Numbered from the stretch's first letter, positions 19,633 through 28,818 are shown. The stretch: 64,000 bases of DNA from Glaciimonas sp. PCH181 (GCF_003056055.1 NZ_PYFP01000003.1:453808-517807); one strand, 5' to 3'. Notes: generated from the sequence alone by a model not told the origin. Numbers and translations are program-made.

Positions 19633-21000
19633 ATGGGGCGCCGCTCTCATACCCGTCAGCTTGAGTTGTACATGAATGGTGAACTTGTCGGACATTGGAG
19701 AATTACACCGCATGGTGAAGAACTCCAATACACCAATTCCTGGCTTGAATCTCCCTTGCGCCGCCCCATTTCGCTGAGATTTCCTCTGACGCCGGATGCG
19801 AGGCCATATTCCGGCGCAGAGGTTCACGATTACTTCGAAAACCTATTGCCCGATACCAAAGCCATTCGAGAACGGTTAGCGCAACGTTTCAAAATTGGTT
19901 CAATCAGTGCATTTCCTTTACTTGCCGAACTCGGACGTGATTGTGTAGGCGCATTACAAATCGTCCCCGAAAATACAGAACCTCCAACTGTGAAGGAAAT
20001 TTCAGCTGCCACTTTGTCCGAGGCAGATGTGGCCAAAATTCTTCGTGAAACGGTAACCAGCGATAGTGGACATTTCGGAAGCGATTATCAAGACGATGAC
20101 TTTCGCATCTCAATTGCCGGTGCGCAGGAAAAGACGGCATTGCTGTGGCATGAAAACAGGTGGTGCCGTCCTCTTGGCGCTACTCCCACCACACACATCC
20201 TAAAGCTTCCGCTAGGCCTTGTCGGCAATATGCAGGCAGACATGAGGGGTTCTGTCGAGAACGAATGGCTTTGTTCTAGAATTCTTACTGCCTATGGGCT
20301 GCCGACAGCGCAATGTGAAATTCACCAATTTGAAGACCAAAAGGTGCTTGTTGTGGAACGGTTTGACCGCCGCCATGCGCAACATGGTGAGTGGCTGCTG
20401 CGTTTGCCTCAAGAGGATATGTGCCAAGCAACCGGGACCTCATATCTCAGAAAATACCAGAAAGATGGCGGGCCCGGCATGGACCGCATTATGGATTTAC
20501 TGCGTACTTCTGAGAACGCATTCGAGGACAGACGTAAATTTTTTGCATGTCAAATTGTTTTCTGGCTGCTTGCAGCCACAGATGGTCATGCAAAAAATTT
20601 TAGCATTCATCTAAAGCAAGGTGGTGCTTATACACTGACACCTTTCTATGACATTTTGTCTGCATATCCTGTAATAGGTTCAGGCAAAAATCTTGTTTCT
20701 CCCCGTAAAGCAAAACTGGCTATGGGCGTAAAAGGGAAAAATATGCATAGTCATATTAACGAAATCCAGCTACGGCATTGGAATGTCACTGCGACCAGAA
20801 ACGGACTAGCATACGGTGGAGAAGATATCATCAGCGATTTGATTGCGCGTACACCGGATGTCATCGCCAAAGTACGTATACAGCTTCCCGCCGATTTCCC
20901 TGAAATTATTGCCAGCTCGGTGTTTTCCGGAATGCAAGAAGCTGCAAACAAGCTAAGAAACAGTCCCGCCTATTTGCGCATTCCTCTGACGCCTCCATAA
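19633..21000 (+). CDS. hipA: HipA-type serine/threonine kinase toxin
   Basis: 455 residues. HipA kinases phosphorylate glutamyl-tRNA synthetase or related targets and cause growth arrest and persistence. The ATP-loop motif ISIAGAQEKTALL contains the autophosphorylated Ser (Ser160 here, Ser150 in E. coli). The catalytic Asp is in ATDGHAKNFSIHL (Asp317) and the metal-binding Asp in FYDILS (Asp340). All key residues are intact, so the toxin should be active. Length is slightly above E. coli HipA (440). It lies just left of the probable prophage boundary, so it may be host-borne or belong to an older element. Confidence 0.92.
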   Translation: MGRRSHTRQLELYMNGELVGHWRITPHGEELQYTNSWLESPLRRPISLRFPLTPDARPYSGAEVHDYFENLLPDTKAIRERLAQRFKIGSISAFPLLAELGRDCVGALQIVPENTEPPTVKEISAATLSEADVAKILRETVTSDSGHFGSDYQDDDFRISIAGAQEKTALLWHENRWCRPLGATPTTHILKLPLGLVGNMQADMRGSVENEWLCSRILTAYGLPTAQCEIHQFEDQKVLVVERFDRRHAQHGEWLLRLPQEDMCQATGTSYLRKYQKDGGPGMDRIMDLLRTSENAFEDRRKFFACQIVFWLLAATDGHAKNFSIHLKQGGAYTLTPFYDILSAYPVIGSGKNLVSPRKAKLAMGVKGKNMHSHINEIQLRHWNVTATRNGLAYGGEDIISDLIARTPDVIAKVRIQLPADFPEIIASSVFSGMQEAANKLRNSPAYLRIPLTPP

Positions 21001-21404
21001 ACAATCGCCAGCAGAATTCGATACGTTTTTGCCGATTTGGAAGGAAGGCAGAAAATGCCAGAAAGCCTGTAAATACGTGGTTTGTGGCGATTTTGGGGAT
21101 GCTTGAAAAAGCTGGATGGTCCACCGCCAACAGGTATTTTTATATCAAAAAAATCAAATGCTTATTGATGGTTTTCGTAAGATTTTAGTAATCAGATAAG
21201 AGTTTTGAAAAGCTACTACTCCGGCCACATAGTGGCATCAATGATGTGCTGCCATACCCGAATATAGTATCAGGGTACCGCTGAGGAAATTCAAGCTTAG
21301 GCTAATGTCCGGAGATAGCATCTTTTTTGATATTATTCGTTTCGCAACGATAAACTCAAAATACTGGCTAAAAATACAGTAAATGCTAAAATAAAAGGAA
21401 ATGC
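21001..21404. other. Intergenic region holding the candidate left attachment site
   Basis: About 400 A/T-rich bases between hipA and the membrane-protein gene. No supported gene. It contains the 17-base sequence at 21150-21166 that recurs near the integrase, and an AAGGAAATG ribosome site/start overlap just before 21405. Confidence 0.5.
21150..21166 (+). other. Candidate attachment core attL
   Basis: The 17 bases AAAATCAAATGCTTATT match 55690-55706, between the integrase start and tRNA-Arg, at 16 of 17 positions in the same orientation. This is the best direct repeat I could find by eye flanking the prophage. A/T-richness makes chance possible. Confidence 0.4.
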
Positions 21405-21962
21405 ATGGGGCAGGAACATTCGAACAACAGCATATTTAAAAGTATTTTGTGTAAGTGGCTTGCTAAAGAAACAAGGGGCTTCCTAGGTGGCCTAGTTGGC
21501 GGTTTGATAGGCGGTTTGATTGCATTCGCAGTCGTAAACCATTTTGGAAAAAGTGCCGGCACCATCAGTGGAAGTGATGCAGTATCTATTGCAAACACGT
21601 ATATTGTGTATACGACTTTTGTCATTGCAGCCGTCGCTATGCTTTTGACGGTCGCTGGACTTATTTTCACGCAACATTTTACTGTTGAAAAAGAAGCTCA
21701 TATTGCTCATGCATTTTCATGCTTACTAGACATCGTCCGAACGGATGACGAGAAAGCTATCATGCTGATTGGCAAAGCTATGGAAAATCCTAACGTAGTC
21801 CAATTTGTGAGCGATTCGCTACAAGTTAAAATTCTTGAAGAGATTCAGGCGAGAAAGGCTAACGCTGACGCCCGCGCTGCTGACGCTATGAATGAGGCTG
21901 GAGCAGCAGAATCGTTAAGTTTTAATTTGTTGGCCAGTACACCCGCCAAGAACGGAGCCTAG
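21405..21962 (+). CDS. Two-helix membrane protein paired with an ImmA/IrrE peptidase, unknown function
   Basis: 185 residues, no family recognised. A short basic N-terminus is followed by two hydrophobic segments: a Gly-rich one near 27-45 (GFLGGLVGGLIGGLIAFAVV) and one near 66-88 (TYIVYTTFVIAAVAMLLTVAGLIF). The rest is a helical, Ala/Glu-rich cytoplasmic tail that could form a coiled coil (ILEEIQARKANADARAADAMNEAGAAES). The stop directly abuts the ATG of the peptidase gene with no gap, so the two form one operon. Base composition is richer in A+T than the phage structural genes. It may be the membrane effector or substrate of the peptidase (inference). Confidence 0.7.
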   Translation: MGQEHSNNSIFKSILCKWLAKETRGFLGGLVGGLIGGLIAFAVVNHFGKSAGTISGSDAVSIANTYIVYTTFVIAAVAMLLTVAGLIFTQHFTVEKEAHIAHAFSCLLDIVRTDDEKAIMLIGKAMENPNVVQFVSDSLQVKILEEIQARKANADARAADAMNEAGAAESLSFNLLASTPAKNGA

Positions 21963-22574
21963 ATGAAACAAATTCTGAAAATTCCTCAGCTCTTGAATTT
22001 ATCGGCCCTCAACGATTTTCTTAAAGAAAAACGAGACTATGATCTTTTTGAAAATGCACCCCCGATTGCTATTGACACTGTTGCTGAACTTTTGGGAATA
22101 GAGGTTAATGACACTCCAAGCTTTGATTTGGAAGACCTCTATACCGTCGGAAAAATAACCCTTGCGATAGATCAGCCGGCAAAAATATGGATCAATCCGA
22201 TGGAGAATTCTTATACCCCTCGGCGGAGATTTACGCTTGCTCATGAAATCGGACATTTTTGCATGCACCGGTCAGACAACCAAATGACCTTTGTTGATAC
22301 TAAAGCTACGATGAATAGAAGCGAGTCTTTCTGGAATAGGCACGAGTCTGAAGCTAATACTTTTGCTGCTGAGCTATTGATGCCTGCGACATTGATTAGA
22401 TCAGTGGGTAGGAAGGTTATCGACCTCTATAAAGTGGAACAAAATGTCGAAAAAATGCCTATGGCTAATTTCATAGAACAGATGGCAGTACGATTTAAGG
22501 TCTCGAATCCAGCTATGGAATATCGTCTCAAAAATCTAGGCATCAGAGCAGTCAAGACTCCAGCTAACGCATGA
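21963..22574 (+). CDS. ImmA/IrrE family metallopeptidase
   Basis: 203 residues. The zinc motif HExxH is intact in RRRFTLAHEIGHFCMHR (about residue 95), and a further Glu in ESEANTFAAELLMP supplies the third ligand, which defines the family. ImmA-type peptidases cleave phage or ICE repressors, and IrrE/PprI cleaves DdrO after radiation. Unusually there is no XRE repressor next to it; the partner is a membrane protein. A terminator follows at once, so this is a self-contained two-gene unit. Possible roles are stress sensing or antiviral signalling; not established. Confidence 0.85.
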   Translation: MKQILKIPQLLNLSALNDFLKEKRDYDLFENAPPIAIDTVAELLGIEVNDTPSFDLEDLYTVGKITLAIDQPAKIWINPMENSYTPRRRFTLAHEIGHFCMHRSDNQMTFVDTKATMNRSESFWNRHESEANTFAAELLMPATLIRSVGRKVIDLYKVEQNVEKMPMANFIEQMAVRFKVSNPAMEYRLKNLGIRAVKTPANA

Positions 22575-22601
22575 CAAGTCTGTAAAAATCCCTGACAATA
22601 A

Positions 22602-22632
22602 AAAGCGCTTTATGTTTAAAGCGCTTTTTTTA
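22602..22632 (+). terminator. Intrinsic terminator after the ImmA/IrrE gene
   Basis: Perfect 11-bp stem AAAGCGCTTTA / TAAAGCGCTTT with TGTT loop and a following T-run. Confidence 0.9.
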
Positions 22633-22695
22633 CACTTCGACTGAACTGAACTGCATAGCAGGCATCCGTCAATTCAAACAAAGACAGCTTATTTG

Positions 22696-23346
22696 CTACA
22701 AATTTTTAGCATATACGAACGTCCTATCCATTTTATCTACAGCTTCTCGCTGAGGTATTACCATCTCCACGTGCTTGAGTCTTTCTGGACATCGCCTAAA
22801 AAACCATTTATCAAGCTTGTCGAACGCCTCATGATATTTTAAAGGGCCATCAATTTGCTTTTTGCCAATCAATATTTCAATATCCGTTGCATCTTTCGGG
22901 AGAGCCCTTTTTTCCCAAAAAATAGAAGTGAAAAATTCGACCTCTTCAGCTTCTTCTTTCGATTTAGCATGTGCCAAAATATTACGGACGCTAATTAAAG
23001 ATACTAGCTGTCTATATACCCAATGTTCCGTGTTTATTCTGAATTTATCCCCACTTAGAAGTGGCACGATCACATTCAATTTTCCCCGAAAACTCATCGA
23101 TTGATACGCTTCAATGAGTAAAGTCGACGCCCCTTCCCAACGTTCATTTAAGTGTAGTAGTAGTTTATCGTTGAGTTTGGCCTCCAAAGCCATTGCACAG
23201 CACAATATGTAGGGAACAATTAAATCTTCTGGCTCCCCTTCAGCAATATAGCGCACTCTCATTTTGTCTAGTGCGCGAATTAAAGGCGCACTTTTCATGC
23301 GCAATACACTGAACAAATTTTTGTCATTTTTGCGATTTTTTGCCAT
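22696..23346 (-). CDS. Protein with HEPN-like RNxxxH motif, unknown function
   Basis: 216 residues from the ATG at 23346, eight bases after AAGGAGA; the frame extends to 23427 without a ribosome site. No named family is recognised. The motif SVRNILAHAKS matches the Rx4-6H signature of HEPN ribonucleases, preceded by a helical, Leu-rich region (PYILCCAMALEAKLNDKLLLHLNERWEGASTLLIEAYQSM) that fits a HEPN helical bundle. The region is A/T-rich and lies between the ImmA/IrrE pair and the putative cos site, the segment where P2-type phages carry immunity genes. An RNase role is inferred only from the motif. Confidence 0.7.
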   Translation of the reverse strand: MAKNRKNDKNLFSVLRMKSAPLIRALDKMRVRYIAEGEPEDLIVPYILCCAMALEAKLNDKLLLHLNERWEGASTLLIEAYQSMSFRGKLNVIVPLLSGDKFRINTEHWVYRQLVSLISVRNILAHAKSKEEAEEVEFFTSIFWEKRALPKDATDIEILIGKKQIDGPLKYHEAFDKLDKWFFRRCPERLKHVEMVIPQREAVDKMDRTFVYAKNL

Positions 23347-23552
23347 TCCCTCGCTCTCCTTCGAAATGTGGTTCGGATCTAAGCATGCGTCAAAATACCG
23401 CGTCGCGTGTACCTCCATGTGCATCATTTTGCGTCATTTTTTTGAGACGTGTTGTTGCCCTTCGACGTTAGGTCTTCTCCTATGTGCATCAATTTCAAAA
23501 AAGTGAATCAAAACCACCCAATTTAGCGGGCAGGCGTGGCGGGGGGATGACT

Positions 23553-23573
23553 GCGCGCCAGCGGGGTAAAGCA
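23553..23573 (-). other. Putative cos (packaging) site
   Basis: GCGCCAGCGGGGTAAAGCAC resembles the P2 cohesive-end core, which I recall as GGCGAGGCGGGGAAAGCAC; the block GCGGGG-AAAGCAC is shared. It lies next to the portal/terminase genes exactly as cos does in P2. Together with the terminator at 23613 it accounts for the gene-free stretch 23347-23690. Confidence 0.5.
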
Positions 23574-23612
23574 CTATAAATAGTGTCAAAAAGAAACAAT
23601 TCATCAGACGTT

Positions 23613-23635
23613 AAAAAGGCCGCTCAAGGCGGCCT
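23613..23635 (-). terminator. Terminator of the leftward portal/terminase operon
   Basis: Stem AGGCCGC / GCGGCCT with a five-base loop; on the minus strand it is followed by TTTTT. Confidence 0.75.
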
Positions 23636-23686
23636 GTGTTGACGTAGTACGCTTCATTCGTCTGACCTAAGCCTAAGCAAGCGCAG

Positions 23687-23896
23687 TTAAGCTCCGGCAC
23701 GCCGTAGCGCCGCCTGCTGCTTCTCATAGTCATCCCGGCAATCGACATTACAGAACAGCAGACCATCCGAAACCAGTTCGTCACAAAACTGGCAGCGGCC
23801 GTCGCTGTGAAGGCGATGCGCACGCCGTGTCTGATCCAGCGCAGACTGTATGACATCAGCAATGCGCAGGTCAGCGCGGTCGGCGTTATCACTCAT
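23687..23896 (-). CDS. Small zinc-ribbon phage protein
   Basis: 69 residues. An N-terminal helix (RIADVIQSALDQTRRAHR) is followed by a four-Cys zinc knuckle, CQFC and FCNVDC, and a charged tail. The layout resembles DksA/TraR-type or DUF2116-type small zinc proteins but I cannot name it. The start overlaps the end of the portal gene by eight bases, so it is the last gene of the leftward P-Q operon. An overlapping frame to 23892 is a shadow. Confidence 0.7.
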   Translation of the reverse strand: MSDNADRADLRIADVIQSALDQTRRAHRLHSDGRCQFCDELVSDGLLFCNVDCRDDYEKQQAALRRAGA

Positions 23897-24971
23897 GGCT
23901 TGCCCCTTCGCCGGTCACCAGTACGTACTCTTCAAACCTCACCACCTCCTGCCCCAGCCAGTCATTCAACGCCATAAACTGCGCTTGCAGCGGCACCAGC
24001 TCGTTGCGTGCAAATACTCGCGCAGCTGGCTCAACCGCGCCAAAGCCCCCGGCATTGCTGGGCATGATGCCGAGCAGCTGCGGTGGCACGCGATGCGCTG
24101 CCAGCACATCGTCCCGTGTCACGCCCTTCACATTGAAGAACTCATCCTTGGCGGCCACGTCGGAGACCGGCAGAATCTGAATCCCGTCCTTCATACCTTT
24201 CGGTGAATACACAAACAGATTGCGAAAATTTCCCGGCCCTTTGCTCTCGCGCATAGCCTGTCGCATCGATTCGACATCGCCGTTATTAACGCCAGGATCG
24301 GTCAGATAAAAAATGAAGCCAGCGTGCGAGCCGTTTTTGTAATACTTACGGCGGAATAACGTCGCCGCCTCGTTAAGCCACGCCGACTGCAACGCGCTCA
24401 GATATTGCGGCACGCCATATACCTCCTGGTTGATATCGGGGTCCATCAAATGAAAGATCGTGCCCTTGTCAAACGTATGCTCCTGCTGCAAACCGTTGAT
24501 GAAGTAATAAATATCCAGATCGCGCCCGCGCCGCACGTATTTCGCCAGGGCGTGATCCAGTTTCAAGGTCAGTCCGATGCGGCTGCTACGCTTCTCCAGA
24601 TACGCATTACCAAACGTTAAAAAATCCAGCGCAAAGCGTTTAAAGGTATCCCGTGACAGATATTTATGCGGCACAAAGGTTGAGGTCAGGATGTTGGTTT
24701 TGAAGTACAGCGCGCTGCTGTGATGTACGCTGGCATTGAATGATTTGGCCAGTCCAGGGAAACTGACGGGCGGCTCGTACCAGTTGCCGTTGAGCCAGCA
24801 TTCAAAACTGTCCAGCACCTCGCTATGATCCAGCACCGGCGTCGGATCGCCAAAGGTAAAGGCCTCGATGTTATTACCGCTGCCGTCTGTCGTCGACATG
24901 TCCGGTACTACGGACGGAACCGCCGCCGTAAATGTCGCGACTTGATTGCTGGGTTGTTTTCGTTTGCGCAT
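23889..24971 (-). CDS. Q: Phage portal protein (P2 gpQ family)
   Basis: 360 residues, close to P2 gpQ. The dodecameric portal is the DNA entry channel of the capsid and the docking point of the terminase. Recognisable family segments are AFTFGDPTPVLD, KSFNASVHHSSALYFKTNIL, FGNAYLEKR, the HLMDPDINQEVYGVPQYLSALQSAWLNEAATLFRRKYYKNGSHAGFI block, and VTRDDVLAAHRVPPQLLGIMP. The ATG shares its A with the stop of the terminase gene (TAATG), giving coupled translation. Leftward orientation opposite to the other head genes is the P2 arrangement. Confidence 0.95.
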   Translation of the reverse strand: MRKRKQPSNQVATFTAAVPSVVPDMSTTDGSGNNIEAFTFGDPTPVLDHSEVLDSFECWLNGNWYEPPVSFPGLAKSFNASVHHSSALYFKTNILTSTFVPHKYLSRDTFKRFALDFLTFGNAYLEKRSSRIGLTLKLDHALAKYVRRGRDLDIYYFINGLQQEHTFDKGTIFHLMDPDINQEVYGVPQYLSALQSAWLNEAATLFRRKYYKNGSHAGFIFYLTDPGVNNGDVESMRQAMRESKGPGNFRNLFVYSPKGMKDGIQILPVSDVAAKDEFFNVKGVTRDDVLAAHRVPPQLLGIMPSNAGGFGAVEPAARVFARNELVPLQAQFMALNDWLGQEVVRFEEYVLVTGEGASHE

Positions 24972-26755
24972 TAAGTGTAAATTTCCATAAAAGAAAGACT
25001 GCTTTCGTGTGAGCCTTCGAACGGCTCGTGATCAAGAGCGTGCATGCAAGCCCAGGCCAGATCGGCGTGCCCGGTCTCGTCAGTACGGCCTGCGTCATAG
25101 GTAACCTGTCGCCCGCTGGGGGTCAGGACTTTGCGGATGGTCATAAACGATTGGGCGATGTCGGTCCATCCGGCGTCGAATTCCAGCCGCGCTTTATTAA
25201 TGATGTTTTGTGCCTTCAGCACCATCCGGGTTTTAACTTCCGGCGAATAGTTGATCGCCGTCACCATCGGAAAGAATTGTTTGACCAGCGGGAATACACC
25301 GATCCCCATGCCAGTGGTATCGATCCCGATGTATTCCACGTGATAACGCTCCGTCATTTCTTTGATCGCCTTGGCCTGCGCTTCGAAGTCGATCCCGCGC
25401 CATTGAAAGCGCTCTAAAATTCGAAACTTGCCACCGGCGACCAGCGGCGGTGCAATCACCACGCAGCCAGCGCTATCCCCGTTCAATGACGGGTCGTAGC
25501 CGATCCAGACCCCCCGGTTGCCAAAAGGCCGTGCTGAAAACGGCTTGTAGTCAGCCCAGTTCACCCACGAATCGATCATGCAACGTTGCAATGCCATCAG
25601 CGGAAATACCGATTTCGTATCATCGATAAAATTGCACATCAGCAGGTTGTCGAACTGATCCGGGCTGTATTCAAAATTGCGCAACTCTTCAATATCGAAC
25701 AGATTGCAACCACCCCGCTCGGCATCCAGAATCGTCACGATCTGGCGCCAGATTTTGTCCTCGCCAGTGAACCCAGACGCCAACCGCCGGTGACTGACAT
25801 CGATCTCGCGCTGGTCCGCTTTGGCGCGGCGCTTGTTGAAAAGCTCACCGGTCCAGAACGCATACGCCTGATGCGTAATCGCCGACGGTGTCGAAAAATA
25901 CGTCTTGCGCCACTGCTTATGCAACGCCATGCCAGACGCCACCGTGTTCAGCTCGGCAAAGTTATGCGTCCAGAAAAATTCATCAAAATAGAAATTGCCG
26001 TGATAGCCCTGCGCGGTGCGGGCATTGGTCCCAAGGAAGTACAAATGCGCACCGTTCGGCAACACTATCGGGTCGCCGCTCAGATCCACACCTGCCGCGT
26101 CTTTGGCGAACTGGATGATGTATTGCTTAAACACATGCGCCTGCGATTTTGAGGCCGATAAAAAGATTTGATTGCGCCCAGTCTCAATCGCATCCGCCAG
26201 CGCCTCCCGCGCAAAGTACCAGGTCGCCCCGATCTGGCGCGACTTCAAAATCACGCGTGTGCGCTGGTCGCTATTGCGGTGCCATTCTTTCTGATAGTCA
26301 AACAAAGAATCCTGAAACGCATCCAGCAATTGCTTTTTTTGTTCGTCGCTAAAATCGTTGCGGCTAGGCTTCTTCTTCGGCCCTGCATTGCGCTTTTCCA
26401 GATTCGGATTCAGATCGACTTCGTTACCACCCGGTGCCTCATACCGCCGCACCCGCGCCATGCGCTCCACCTGCCGCCCCAGCAAATCGATCTCTTTAAA
26501 ATCGCCGCCGGTCTTCGCCTCTTTGTTAATCAGTCGGATCAGGCGCGTCGACAAAGACGACTCCACCCGCGCCATCTCCGGCGCCTTCTCCCATTCGTCG
26601 CGCTGCTTCCAGCTTTCAATCGTAGAACGCTTCAGTTGCAAATGATCGGCAATCGACGTCACCCGCCAGCCGCCCCAATACAGATGCTTAGCGATGCGGC
26701 GCGGATCGGTTTCCTGTTCGTTAATGCTGGGGATTTTGGTAAGCAATTCAGACAT
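24971..26755 (-). CDS. P: Phage terminase large (ATPase) subunit (P2 gpP family)
   Basis: Motor and nuclease that cuts cos DNA and packages it. The ATG at 26755 (MSELLTKIPS) gives 594 residues, near P2 gpP; a frame to 26866 is an overrun. An N-terminal HTH region (WRVTSIADHLQLKRSTIESWKQRDEW) is followed by the ATPase domain with ILKSRQIGATWYFAREAL (Walker A region) and FYFDEFFW (Walker B), and the C-terminal nuclease with GYDPSLNGDSAG and GIDTTGMGIGVFPLV. It diverges from the scaffold gene O, as in P2. Confidence 0.95.
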   Translation of the reverse strand: MSELLTKIPSINEQETDPRRIAKHLYWGGWRVTSIADHLQLKRSTIESWKQRDEWEKAPEMARVESSLSTRLIRLINKEAKTGGDFKEIDLLGRQVERMARVRRYEAPGGNEVDLNPNLEKRNAGPKKKPSRNDFSDEQKKQLLDAFQDSLFDYQKEWHRNSDQRTRVILKSRQIGATWYFAREALADAIETGRNQIFLSASKSQAHVFKQYIIQFAKDAAGVDLSGDPIVLPNGAHLYFLGTNARTAQGYHGNFYFDEFFWTHNFAELNTVASGMALHKQWRKTYFSTPSAITHQAYAFWTGELFNKRRAKADQREIDVSHRRLASGFTGEDKIWRQIVTILDAERGGCNLFDIEELRNFEYSPDQFDNLLMCNFIDDTKSVFPLMALQRCMIDSWVNWADYKPFSARPFGNRGVWIGYDPSLNGDSAGCVVIAPPLVAGGKFRILERFQWRGIDFEAQAKAIKEMTERYHVEYIGIDTTGMGIGVFPLVKQFFPMVTAINYSPEVKTRMVLKAQNIINKARLEFDAGWTDIAQSFMTIRKVLTPSGRQVTYDAGRTDETGHADLAWACMHALDHEPFEGSHESSLSFMEIYT

Positions 26756-26893
26756 GCCGTCAGCGTAGGCGTCACGCGCGTGTAACGGGGATGCCAGCGG
26801 GCCACTAAGCCCTTTATCAACTCGATGCCGGTTGAAGCAGTGCGCGCAAGGGCCGACTATGGGCACCTGAATCTAGCCGCCATCGAGAACCCC

Positions 26894-27733
26894 ATGCCAA
26901 ATAAATCAAAATCCAAATTCTTCCGCGTTGCGCTGGAAGGTGCCACGACCGATGGCCGCGTCATTGACCGCGCCTTCATTGAACAGATGGCAGCACGCTT
27001 CGATCCCGAACTCTACGGCGCCCGCGTCTGGCTAGAACACCATCGCAGCAAGTTACCCGACGGTCCCTTCAAAGCCTACGGTGATGTGCTGGCCGTCAAG
27101 GCCGAAGAAGTCACGCTTGGCGGCGTCAAGAAGCTGGCCTTATTTGCGCAGATATCGCCTTTGCCAGAACTCATCGCGATGAACAAAGCACGTCAAAAAA
27201 TTTATACCAGCATCGAAATCAATCCAGAATTTGCCGATACCGACCAAGCCTATTTAGTCGGCCTCGCGGTGACCGACAGTCCCGCCAGTCTCGGCACCGA
27301 AATATTGACATTCGCCGCCCGACACCCAGAGGTCAGTCCCTTCATCAATCGCAAGCAAGACCCCAACAATCTCTTTTCAGTAGCAGTCGAAACCACACTG
27401 GAATTTGACGATGTACTGCCTACCGACCCTTCAGGAAACACCTTGTCCGATACCGTTAAAAATATCCTCAAACGCTTCACCACAAAAACCACCCGTGATC
27501 AGATACAGTTTGCCGACATCACCGATGCCGTCGCCACACTGGCGACCCATGTCAGCGACAGCGCCGAACAATTTACCGCTAGTCAGGAACGCATCGCCGA
27601 GTTGGAAACAACGTTAAAAGATACCAATGACGCGTTCATCAGATTCAAAAACCTGATGGAAACACAAGACACGCATAGCAGTCATCGCCCACCAGCCACC
27701 GGCGGCACCGGCACGCTGCAAACCGACTTTTAA
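26894..27733 (+). CDS. O: Capsid scaffolding protein / prohead protease (P2 gpO family)
   Basis: 279 residues from the ATG at 26894 (MPNKSKSKFFRVALEGATTDGRVI). gpO has an N-terminal serine protease and a C-terminal scaffold; it cleaves the capsid, itself and the portal during maturation. Conserved segments: DPELYGARVWLEHHRS, GDVLAVKAEEV, YTSIEINPEFADTDQAYLVGLAVTDSPASLGTEIL. The C-terminal third is predicted coiled coil (SAEQFTASQERIAELETTL). It is the first gene of the long rightward late operon. Confidence 0.93.
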   Translation: MPNKSKSKFFRVALEGATTDGRVIDRAFIEQMAARFDPELYGARVWLEHHRSKLPDGPFKAYGDVLAVKAEEVTLGGVKKLALFAQISPLPELIAMNKARQKIYTSIEINPEFADTDQAYLVGLAVTDSPASLGTEILTFAARHPEVSPFINRKQDPNNLFSVAVETTLEFDDVLPTDPSGNTLSDTVKNILKRFTTKTTRDQIQFADITDAVATLATHVSDSAEQFTASQERIAELETTLKDTNDAFIRFKNLMETQDTHSSHRPPATGGTGTLQTDF

Positions 27734-27789
27734 ACGGCAGCGCAGCGCGCCATTTCACCCTAATTACATCCCCACCGGAGCCGCATCAG

Positions 27790-28818
27790 ATGAGAGCCAA
27801 TACCCGTATCGCCTTCGACAGCTACGCCGCCCGCGTCGCCCAGTTAAACGCCACATCCAGCGTGCTGCATACCTTTAGCGTTGCACCCACTGTGCAGCAA
27901 AAGCTTGAAGATAAAATTCAGGAATCCAGCGAATTCCTCACCAAGATCAACATAATCGGCGTCACCGAACAAGAAGGCGAAAAACTCGGCCTCGGTGTCT
28001 CCGGCCCCATCGCCAGCCGCACCGATACTAGCAAAGGTGATCGCCAGACACGTGACGTGGCCGGTCTGGAAAGCCGCCACTATCGCTGCGAAAAAACCAA
28101 CTTCGACACCCACATCGGCTACGCCAAACTCGATGCGTGGGCCAAGTTTGCCGACTTTCAAAGTCGCATCGCCAGACAGATTCTGATTCGTCAGGGATTA
28201 GACCGCATGGTGATCGGTTTTAACGGCACCAAGATCGCCTCCAACACCGACATCGCCGCATATCCGCTGCTGCAAGACGTCAACAAAGGCTGGCTGCAAC
28301 ACTATCGCGATGAAGCGCCGCAACGTGTGATGGCGCAAGGCGAGGCCAAACCGGGCAAGCTGCTCATCGGCACGGGAGGCGATTATCTGAATCTGGACGC
28401 AGCAGTCGCCGACGCCATCAACCTGCTCGACCCGTGGTATCAGGAAGATACCGGCCTCATTGCCTTCGTCGGCCGCAAGCTGTTAAACGATAAATACTTC
28501 CCGATAATCAACACCAAACAAGCGCCCACCGAAGCACTGGCCACCGACATCATCGTCAGCCAGAAACGCATCGGTGGACTGCCTGCGGTACGCGTCCCGT
28601 TCTTTCCAGACAACGCGATTCTGATCACCCGCTTTGACAACCTGTCGATATATTTTCAGGACGGTGCGCGCCGTCGTCGCGTGGTCGATGAAGCCAAACG
28701 CGACCGTATCGAAAACTACGAATCATCGAACGATGCCTACGTCGTCGAAGATTTCGGCCTCGGTGCGATGTTAGAAAACATCGAACTGGTGCCCGACGTA
28801 CCGGTCGCGCAGGCATAA
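27790..28818 (+). CDS. N: Major capsid protein (P2 gpN family)
   Basis: 342 residues, HK97 fold family of P2 gpN. The N-terminal stretch up to about residue 30 (MRANTRIAFDSYAARVAQLN) corresponds to the part removed by the gpO protease. Family blocks include FSVAPTVQQKLEDKIQESSEFLTKINIIGV, RQILIRQGLDRMVIGFNGT and the DLSIYFQ-like LSIYFQDGARRRRV near the C-terminus. A good ribosome site (GGAG) precedes the ATG. Confidence 0.95.
   Translation: MRANTRIAFDSYAARVAQLNATSSVLHTFSVAPTVQQKLEDKIQESSEFLTKINIIGVTEQEGEKLGLGVSGPIASRTDTSKGDRQTRDVAGLESRHYRCEKTNFDTHIGYAKLDAWAKFADFQSRIARQILIRQGLDRMVIGFNGTKIASNTDIAAYPLLQDVNKGWLQHYRDEAPQRVMAQGEAKPGKLLIGTGGDYLNLDAAVADAINLLDPWYQEDTGLIAFVGRKLLNDKYFPIINTKQAPTEALATDIIVSQKRIGGLPAVRVPFFPDNAILITRFDNLSIYFQDGARRRRVVDEAKRDRIENYESSNDAYVVEDFGLGAMLENIELVPDVPVAQA

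Noticed and set aside
22686..22702. Sequence complementary to TTGTAGCAAATA near 55575
   Set aside because: Inverted, not direct, orientation, so it cannot be an attachment duplication.
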